DNA from: Emydura subglobosa
Taxonomy: Eukaryota; Chordata; Testudines; Chelidae
Length of the DNA: 64,000 bases
NCBI GenBank assembly: GCA_007922225.1
Contig: ML679946.1
Span: 98,588,979-98,652,978 of the forward strand
Direction of reading: 5' to 3'
Shown here: piece after piece, positions 56,581 to 64,000 of the stretch
Layout of the letters: each line of letters opens with the position of its first letter
Numbering within the stretch: position 1 is the first letter of the stretch
Program-made: the position numbers and the translations under genes
Notes under the pieces: generated by a model
Told to the model about the DNA's origin: nothing
Seen by the model: only the letters and a program-made list of their open reading frames with translations
Databases searched by the model: none

Positions 56581-57960
56581 GCAATGGAATGATCACAGCC
56601 TAAAACTTTCCAAGAGGTGTAGCAAGATGAAGTGCATACTACACAGGGACTCCTGAAAACATTACTACTGTTGCCATTGCCATGCCTGCCTTCACACTGC
56701 TTGGGAACATTTACTCTTCTCCTCTTGCAGCATAAACAGTGTATTATTATTCTCATTGCAGGCTTTCAGAATCCTTTTGCAGGAAAGGCACTACCTTAGA
56801 AATAAAACTCATGCAGAAATTATCACAGTCAGGCTTAGTTTCTTCATTTCACAGGGATATGAATCAAGCAGGGCGTTTTGCAAATCTGCTCATTTTTTAT
56901 TCTTCAAGACTTTGAGTGCAAAAAGTGATCGTTTTAACAAGTATTTAATGATTTTGTTCCTGCACAAAAAATTGCTCTTGAAGTAAATACTGATTTTTGG
57001 TTGTGCAGCAAAAAGAGCAAAATTCCATTCTTGAGTAAAATTGGCCACTTTCACAGACAAAACAGCTTTATGTTTTGGCAATATAATTGAGGTTCCTCTT
57101 TAGCAAACTCATGAAAAAGTGAATTTGCACTCGATTTGATAGGGTGTTTGTTTATTTTAGTTGCATAGCCCTAATAAAAGTTCCAATTTTGAGTTTCCCA
57201 TAATCTATCAATTGTACTATCAGTAATAACTCTCTTGTAAGGTATTTTTGCTCAGAAAATGTTTTCCAGCATTTGTTATGAACTCCGACTCTCACTGAAA
57301 GTGCTTTTTTGCAAGAAATTCTAGGTGAGAAAGGTATGCATGAAATATATATGGTGGTGTTTAGTACACTTTGCAGTTTAGTATCACTATTGTGCAGAGC
57401 CAGTGAAACTACAAAGACATATGTAATATTGCCCATTTGGATTTATCCTGGATGAGGATCGTCTTGTCAAAACAGCTTGACCCTCTACCTATAGCTGTTC
57501 ATTGTAAAACAAGATCAAATCAACCTTTGACAAAGGTGGATCACATCCAGAAAGAATTGACTATCAAGCTGCCATTGGGAATCAAAATAATTATTAAACA
57601 AAAATAGGTAATGGATGTGCATCCAGCTGGATCTGAAGTGTAGGACGTTTCTGGGAGCACAGAGGACAAGTGGTAAAACAGCCCTGGGTAGATTGATGGA
57701 TATTCTTCTGAGCTTCAAAAGACTGTGGCATTTGATAGACATGTCCTAGAAGGTGTGCCGACAGCAGACTGCTGCTCTTTGATCTGTATGTCACTTGACT
57801 TTGTCTTTTATCAAAATCTGTGTAAATGTGGAGCACCTGCAGACACAATCTTGACAACTTTACTGATGGTTGTATTGCAACCAGACTGCATTGGTAGGTG
57901 CTGCAGGAACTTGATATAACTTAAGAGAAAAACAAACTTGATGCTATTCTTAGTTATACC
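56581..57960. other. No gene seen
   Basis: Short ORFs on both strands without domain; no named repeat. Confidence 0.35.
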
Positions 57961-58035
57961 AGTCCTCAGTATATTGGTCATAGTACATACACATAAAAAG
58001 AGACCGTCCCTATCCCCAAAAGCCTAGAAATAATA
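57961..58035 (-). repeat. MIR-type SINE tail fragment, antisense
   Basis: CATACACATAAAAAGAGACC and GTCCCTATCCCCAAAAGCC, the antisense tail piece seen also at 63085-63175. Confidence 0.45.
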
Positions 58036-58452
58036 GTCATAGAACTGAATGCAGAGGTTGCATGAAGAGACTCTCAGCACTTCCAAACTCACCAAACTGC
58101 TAGTCTCAATTGTTACGATACAGCACAGCATGACAATCAGGCACAATAAGATTTTTTTTTTCCTATTAATGGAGCTATCATTTTAGGGCCTGAAGTTTTG
58201 CTGGACCAACATTTCTTTGCAAAAGGCTAAGTCCCACTCAGAGATGCTCAGGTCGGCACTCTGATGCTGTAGCGATTAATGTCTTTCGGCTCTTTCCTGA
58301 ATCCACACTGAAGTCAAGGGGAGTGTTGTGATTGACTCTAATGAATTCAGGGTCACCCTGAATGTTTATAGTAATAATAAGAGGGAAAGGGCAGAGATGG
58401 TCACCCACAGCAGTCATTAAACGGTAGCTGCATCAGACGAGAAATACGCCTG

Positions 58453-59534
58453 TGTGACACACTGCACTCCATGTACACCCAATGATTGTGTATCATTCAC
58501 CTTCATCCTCATAGTGTGATTGTGTATTGTTCAATGCAAAATGTGTCATGTAAGGTGTATTTGGAATTCTCATGACATACTGAACATTATGTTATAGTAG
58601 TATATTTGTTGCAATGTCATGTGTATGGTTATGAAGCTCTGTTATGTAATATCCCCAAATGTGTCTCATGGCTTGAGGCAGATATAAGCCAAACCCTGCT
58701 AAAGCAGAGAGGTAGTTCACGCCTCATTAAGGCATGCATAAAACAACCCAGCTCTTTCAGGAACAATGGACTAGCCTAAGCATTGACAAGGGGATGCTCA
58801 TGTGACTCAGGACATGGAGGAATCCAGGCACGGACACTGTTCGTCACCTGACCCTGAAGAGGGGGACAAAGGAACATGTTAAAAAGGGAGCTATTTTGGC
58901 AGCTCTTTCTTCGACTTCCATCTACAAAACAACATAAAGCAACTGAAGGACTCTCCACAGGGGGAGGGCCTGCTGAAGGAGGTCAGCCAGCCTGTGGTGA
59001 GCGTTGTCTGACTTTGTAAGGTTGCTGAATGTATTAAGCTTAATTTAGAATATGATTTGCTTTTATTTCATCCTGATCAAATCTGACTTATTTTCCTCTG
59101 ACTTATCATCACTTAAAATCTTTCTGTACTTAATAAACGTATTTGTTTGTTTTATCTAAAGCTGTCTATTTGGTTTAAGGTGTGTCAGAGACTCCATTTG
59201 AAGTGACAAAGCTGGTGCATATCAATTTATTTAATAAATTGATGAACCAATGAGCTTGCTTTGTTCAGTGGGCAGCACTGAACATTGCAAGATGGAAATT
59301 CCTAGGGTCGCTTCTGGGACCAGGCGTGTCTGCTGGGGTCATTCTACTGCATAATCCCATGAGTGGCTGGCCAGAAGCACTCACTCACTGAGTTGAGGTT
59401 CACTTGCTGGCAGGAGGCTGTGCGTGGGCTGACCCAGGAGTGGGGGTTCATATAGCAGATCAAGTGCAAGATGGGCTGCAGGAGTGAGGGATTGGGGCGA
59501 CACATTTATACACCAGTTCAGATTGCAGAGAGGA
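58453..59534 (+). mobile_element. LTR-like repeat, copy B
   Basis: Begins TGTGACACACTGCACTCC and ends near ACATCTCACC, TG...CA-like ends. AATAAA at 59132-59137 would serve as its poly(A) signal, followed by a T/G-rich tract. Order of shared blocks with copy A and the same orientation show a common family. No adjoining gag, pol or env sequence. Likely a solo LTR. Confidence 0.6.
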
Positions 59535-59734
59535 ACATCTCACCCTGCTCCATATTGTGTAATTGAATGGTTGTCTGCAGGCCGTAAAACTAGCTGCCAG
59601 TTCAAGCACTGGATAACTTTATAGGAGAATTACCAATGTTGCCTACATTTTTGGAGTTACCAGAAGACTTGTGAAGACATGTGGAGACTCATTCTTTACT
59701 AGCTGTCTGACCAAGGCCCTAACCCTAAATATAC

Positions 59735-59810
59735 TTAGACATGTGTATATCTTCACCCCCATGACTAGTCCATTGACTTCAGTGGGGCTACTCACTTAAA
59801 AACAGTTAAT
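59735..59810. mobile_element. Palindromic MITE fragment
   Basis: CCCATGACTAGTCCATTGAC, TTCAGTGGGGCTACTCAC. Family of 3383-3508. Confidence 0.4.
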
Positions 59811-60149
59811 CATAGGCATAAGCGTCAGCAGAAACAGGTCCTAGAGATCCTAGAGAAACAGGTCATGGCTAGTCAAAGTCAGGCAACCTGGTCTTCATTC
59901 TGAGGCACAGGTTATCCCTTTTTATGGTTTTAAAAATAACTCTTCAGAAAGCATTAAATTACACACAACTCTGGCAGTTGTGTTACTAGTGACTATTTAC
60001 TATAGGAAATAACAGACTCTAAAAAAAAAATGTGCAACATATGACAGTATACCATAGCTGTTAGCATGAAGAGTGACCTTCTTTCTCAACAGCTTCTCAA
60101 GTTTATTCTCTGACTCAAACGTGATAATCATGTAACAAGCTGCTCACTA

Positions 60150-60325
60150 ACAAACAAATGGCTCAGTCCTTCAAGGTGCTGAGCGATCTGGCTCCAGTTC
60201 AGAAAAGTGCTGAAGTGAGCAAGTCCCATTGACTTCAGGCTCTCCCACCAAGTTCAGTGAAACTACCCATGTGCTTAACGTTGAGCGTGTGCCTAAGTGC
60301 TTCGCTGGACGGAGGCCTAATTGAG
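60150..60325. mobile_element. Palindromic MITE, AAGGTGCTGAGC family
   Basis: TTCAAGGTGCTGAGCGATCT and AGTCCCATTGACTTCAGGC, then CCATGTGCTTAACG and GTGCCTAAGTGCTTCGCTGG. Symmetric around the CCCATTGACTTCA core. Confidence 0.45.
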
Positions 60326-60489
60326 GAAAAAACTGAACGCTGATTTGTGAAAACGAGAACATTCAAAACCAAAAAGACCTGAAGTGCAGTTAACTTTCTA
60401 TTGTGCCTGTGGGAATGCTGAATTCCCTTTTTTTTTCCGGGGGGAGAGGGGGGTGTCTCTGGGAATGTGTTCATTATTGTCAATCATCC

Positions 60490-60720
60490 TGCTTATAGAA
60501 ATGAAAATCCTCCTAATTAATTAGCACTTCAGACAGAGGTATTTAAATGCAATTACACATTACAAGTGTCGGGGTTTTTAATATGTCTGATTAAAGTTAA
60601 CACTCAAGTTGGCACTATATATAGCATTTTTATTTGTAAAGCTGGTTTATATTTTATTAGCTTTGCAAATTGTCCATACATTTTACGGCTTTTAAAAACC
60701 TTGACAGTTTGGTTCCTATA
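60490..60720. promoter_or_regulatory. Candidate conserved noncoding element
   Basis: Repeat-poor, with CCTCCTAATTAATTAGCAC, AATGCAATTACAC and AGCTTTGCAAATTGTCC. Clustered homeodomain-like and POU-like sites. Inference only. Confidence 0.25.
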
Positions 60721-60774
60721 TAGAAGGAGCTAAAGGCAGAGTTTTGCCTGTGATCTAGCCAGGGTCTGCTTCTG

Positions 60775-61180
60775 ATAGCTTAATGGATTCCAAGGCCAGA
60801 AGGGACCGCTGTGAACATCTAATCTGACCTCCTGAATAACACAGGTCACAGAACTTCAATGAACAAATTCCTAAAGCATGTCTTTTAGAAAAAGATTTTA
60901 AAATTGGCAGTGATGCAGAAGCCACCACGCCCCCTGGTAAATTATTCCAATAGCTAGTTACTCTTGCTGTTAGGAATTCATGGCTTCTTTCTAGTCTGAA
61001 GTTATCTAGCTTCAACTTCCAGCCGTTGGATCATGTTATACGTTTCTCCACTAAACTCAGGAGCCCATCATTAAATATATGTTCCACATGTAGGTACTTA
61101 CAGATTGTAATCAAGTCACCCCTTACCTGTCTCTTCGTTAAGCTAAATAGATTGAGCTGCTTGAGTCTATCACTATAACT
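60775..61180 (-). mobile_element. CR1 3' region, antisense
   Basis: AGGCCAGAAGGGACCGCTGT, ATCTAATCTGACCTCCTGAA, AATTATTCCAATAGCTAG and CAAGTCACCCCTTACC are the reverse complement of the CR1/L3-type C-terminal and 3' region. The minus-strand ORF 60755-61015 (SYWNNLPGGVV and on) is a shadow or eroded tail. Confidence 0.7.
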
Positions 61181-61224
61181 ATAATGCTAACAGACGAGAA
61201 GAGGCAGGTCCCTATCCCACAGAC

Positions 61225-61320
61225 ACTTACATACATGCTTAACTTTAATACCATGAGTAGTTCCTATGAAATTAATGGGACTATTCATGATAATCATTTT
61301 AAGCACATGTGTCTTAGAGT
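61225..61320. mobile_element. Palindromic MITE fragment
   Basis: ATACCATGAGTAGTTCC and AATTAATGGGACTATTCATG, family of 3383-3508. Confidence 0.35.
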
Positions 61321-61379
61321 CTAATCAAAAGCCCACCCAAATCTTTTCACTGATGTCAGTGGGCTGTGGATCAGGCCCA
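61321..61379. mobile_element. Palindromic MITE, full copy
   Basis: CTAATCAAAAGCCCA at the left mirrors TGGGCTGTGGATCAGGCCC at the right. Same family as the interrupted copy at 32656-32722. Confidence 0.55.
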
Positions 61380-61492
61380 TAAAAGCCAGCTGAGGATCTG
61401 GTTTATTATATATCATTTTGTTTATGTTTTTCTACTGAAAAATTCATCGTCATTGGAAATTCACTGTAACCAAAACGGCAAATGGTATATTG

Positions 61493-61632
61493 CTGATGTG
61501 CTGTGCATTAATTGGTCTGTGTAGACCCTGCTGGTGTGCACTAAAGGCTTCCTAGTGCCCTTTAATGTAGTGCTACTATGTTAAAGTGCATCATCAGCAT
61601 TTACATAGACCAATTAATGAACAACACATCAG
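61493..61632. mobile_element. Palindromic MITE with long arms
   Basis: Left arm 61493-61524 (starting CTGATGTGCTGTGCATTAAT) and right arm 61602-61632 (TACATAGACCAATTAATG to ACATCAG) are inverted repeats of about 31 bp with few mismatches. Confidence 0.65.
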
Positions 61633-62640
61633 TGAGATTTAGAAATCACACTCCTGTAGAGCTCATCACCCCACTATGTGGACAAGCCCAAAGTCCCATT
61701 GAAAGATAATAAGAGGTAAGTGTCTAACTCACTGAGGCATTTTTGTAAATCCCAAGAGGTACCTATCCGTAACTTTAGGCAACTAGCTACCTTTGTCAAT
61801 CTGGTCAGAGTCCTTCATGCTGCATCCATCACTGGATACGAGAGCATCTTACAAATGATGTACCAACCACCAGTTAGAGCATTATGTGGCAGATTTTTTT
61901 TGCATTCTCACTTACCCACATGCATGAGCCAATATTGCAAGTGCAATTGAGGGCCCAGTTATTAGAAAATGTAGGCCACAAAATCTGCAAGTCCATTTAA
62001 ACATCAATTATACTATTAGATGTTTGATACCTAAGTCAACTCCCTCTTATTTGGGTTGTGGCAGGGCTATCCCGTTTCCTATGCATGCGACATTTTGTCA
62101 TCCAGACATGACTCTGAAGTTAGAAGTTGATTTGGCTTTCCTCATTCATGCACCTAAGCTCCTGTTATGCCTGTCAGGTTGTAATCACTTTCACGCCAAT
62201 GTCTCCTTTGTTTTTATGAATGGCAAAATAAAACTCTAAATGTAGTATTTTTCATTCGCATTTTCTAAGATACTACAACATTTTCAGATAGACTTTCATG
62301 GCCCATCTGTGATAAATTACAAGGGTGCACACAGCAGTTACAAGTCTGTGCTATCATTTGAACCAATGTATGTGTTAAAGTGTATTTTCACCCCATACTA
62401 ATAGGCTGTGCTTACTGGTCACATCTCCTCCTTCAATTTATTATTTTGGCAGCACAAAACAGATGATTTTTCTTTTCTTTTCTGCAGGCTGCAGGATAAC
62501 TGTGCTGCAACAATTCCCTAATATTGATCTGGAGAGCATGGCTGTTAGCTTTTGTTTTTGCCACTTTGTTGTCTCAACACCTGCAAAATTGCTTCTAATA
62601 ATAATGTGCTTTGACACGCTGAAAGCCCGGGACTAGGGTG
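61633..62640. other. No gene seen
   Basis: Short ORFs only; no repeat recognised. Confidence 0.35.
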
Positions 62641-62659
62641 TTTATTTATTTATTTATTT
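62641..62659 (+). repeat. (TTTA)n microsatellite
   Basis: TTTA repeated nearly five times. Confidence 0.9.
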
Positions 62660-62759
62660 GGTTTTTGGTCATTTATTATGTGAAGAGATTTTCCCTCTGA
62701 ATCTATCGGTGACAAAAATGGTTTGCGGGTTTTATTACTATTGTTTGCTGTTGGTATTT

Positions 62760-63078
62760 CAGGGTACAACTGCACTGCAAAAAGACCCCAAAAACCCCAC
62801 CATCTGGCAGCAAGTCTCCCGACCTGCATCAGCTGACCGAGGTTCACCGGGCTCATGCTGTAGGGCTAAAAATAGCAGTGTAGACGTTTCCGCTTGGGCT
62901 GGAGTTTGGGCTCTGAGACCCTTCTACCTCACCAGGTTTCAGAGCCCAAATGGGAATATCTATTACTTATAGCCCTGTGGAGCAAGCCCCAGGAACCCAA
63001 GTCAGCTGACTCAGGCTCTGCGAGTCACTGACGCGGGTGGTTTTTGTGGGTGGTTTTTTAAGTGTAGACATGCCTTCA
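62760..63078. mobile_element. Large palindromic MITE
   Basis: The centre pairs GGGCTCTGAGACC (62908-62920) with GGTTTCAGAGCCC (62935-62947). Outer arms pair AGACCCCAAAAACCCCACC with GGGTGGTTTTTGTGGGTGG, and ACTGCACTGC with TTAAGTGTAGACATGCC. Total ~320 bp. Overlapping 104-aa ORF (62658-62972) is a by-product. Confidence 0.65.
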
Positions 63079-63084
63079 GTAGCA

Positions 63085-63175
63085 CCCAGACACTTCAGCT
63101 AAGATCAGGGCCCAACAGTGCTAGGAGCTGTACAAACACATAGTAAGAGACAGCCCCTGACTTTAAAAGATTTTA
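63085..63175 (-). repeat. MIR-type SINE tail, antisense
   Basis: GGGCCCAACAGTGCTAGGAG, CTGTACAAACACATAGTAAG and AGACAGCCCCTGAC. Confidence 0.6.
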
Positions 63176-63576
63176 TCAGTTGTATTAAATGGCTGATGTA
63201 TATGTAAGTAGTTCATTATTCCTGAAAAGAGTGCATCATTCCAAACTAGTGTTTTACTCTTTTCATACCATATTAGCCCTGTACAAACAGGCTCTCTCAT
63301 TTTTGTCCCATTTGCTCTGTGTTTCATATTATCCTTGACTTTTTTTGTGAGGACTAGGAATATAAATCCTGAAGGAGTCTATTAAATGAAACATTTTAAA
63401 TATGTCATTAGGAATTGATATAAACAGGGATTTAAACTGAGACATCATCAGGAACTTTCAAAAAAAATATCTGACATGTAAAGACAATTGATTATAATTT
63501 GACTCTTTTGCAAAAATAAATGTTCTTAAATACAAACACTTTTAACTGTTAAGAAAGAACTCATCTCTGTAAACCT
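63176..63576. other. No gene seen
   Basis: AT-rich with no feature. Confidence 0.35.
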
Positions 63577-64000
63577 ATAGGACATTTTTGGAGAGTGTGG
63601 GGGACAACTTCCTGGTGCAAGTGCTGGAGGAACCAACTAGCGGCTGTGCTCCTCTTGACTTGCTGCTCACAAACAGGGAAGAATTGGAAGGGGAAGTAGA
63701 AGTGGGTGATAACCTGGGCATCAGTGACCATGAGTGGTGGAGTTCAAGATCCTGACAAAAGGAGGAAAAGAGCATCAGGATAGAGACCCTGGAATTCAGA
63801 AAAGCAAAATGACTTCCTCAGGGAGCTGATGGGCAGGATCCCCTGTGGGGCTAATATAAGGGGGGAAAGGAATCCAAGAGAGCTGGCTGTATTTTAAAGA
63901 AACCTTATTGAGAGTGCAGGAAAAAAACATCCCGATGTGCAGAAAGAATAGCAAATATGACAGGCAATCAGCTTGGCTTAACAAAGAAATCCTTGGTGAG
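63577..64000 (+). pseudogene. CR1 ORF2 endonuclease C-terminal part, cut by window edge
   Basis: Forward translation from 63577 reads LESVGDNFLVQVLEEPTSG, then PLDLLLTNREELEGEVEVGDN and GISDH near 63730. DLLLTN...GISDH is the end of the apurinic-type endonuclease domain of CR1 ORF2, with the catalytic Ser-Asp-His conserved. Beyond it a frameshift follows near 63733, and a stop and short open pieces continue to the window end, so more CR1 (probably the reverse transcriptase) should lie to the right. The copy is 5'-truncated at about 63577. It is a different insertion from 32723-34678, which lacks this domain. Confidence 0.8.

Noticed and set aside
57152..57919. Overlapping 60-95 aa ORFs as exons
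   Set aside because: No convincing splice-site frame, no known domain, and open frames occur on both strands.
48257..59534. A full-length provirus with two LTRs
   Set aside because: Spacing and orientation fit, but no gag, pol or env motif was seen between the copies, the interval is filled with unrelated older repeats, and the copies differ by large indels.
62641..62659. A CRISPR-like or regulatory tandem array
   Set aside because: A plain TTTA microsatellite; there are no spaced direct repeats anywhere in the window.

Overview
This window looks like intergenic or intronic DNA from a non-avian amniote genome. A turtle is the best guess and a crocodilian the main alternative. It is AT-rich and littered with decayed CR1 LINEs, MIR-type tRNA-derived SINEs, palindromic nonautonomous DNA elements (MITEs), LTR-like repeats, hAT-like remnants and one Penelope-like element (PLE). 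No host protein-coding exon, rRNA, tRNA gene, CRISPR array or bacterial feature could be supported. Nearly all open reading frames are either chance ORFs or fragments of retroelement proteins. Repeat families are named from recognition of their sequence, not from a database search.

Layout. 1-8.3 kb holds an AT-rich MITE end, a hAT-like element (1225-1675), MIR pieces, two palindromic MITEs and two LTR-like blocks. 8.3-20 kb holds an antisense LTR-like block, MIR, more MITEs, a long palindrome (16911-17104) and two antisense LINE C-terminal remnants (13975-14660 and 18700-19190). 20.0-22.0 kb is the best-defined element: a 5'-truncated PLE on the minus strand with reverse transcriptase and GIY-YIG endonuclease remnants and a decayed hammerhead-like motif, flanked by identical 14-bp duplications. 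22-32.7 kb is MIR, AT-rich MITEs, an L2-like scrap and repeat-poor stretches rich in homeodomain- and POU-type motifs that could be conserved noncoding elements. 32.7-34.7 kb is the best-preserved CR1 copy on the plus strand.

34.7-48 kb carries MIRs, MITEs, CR1 fragments in both orientations, an LTR-like remnant and an older, heavily eroded CR1 (46.6-47.9 kb). 48-59.5 kb is bracketed by two same-oriented copies of one LTR-like repeat, with MIR, MITE and L2-like debris between them and no retroviral genes. 59.5-64 kb holds MITEs, an antisense CR1 tail and, running off the right edge, the end of a CR1 endonuclease domain.

Nothing here works as an operon or pathway. The biology is transposon demography: insertions into older insertions, with every element coding region broken. 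I did not find a convincing previously undescribed system. The observations most worth checking are the PLE with its target duplication and ribozyme remnant, a 158-bp palindromic insertion inside a MIR at a TTAA-like site, and the candidate conserved noncoding stretches.
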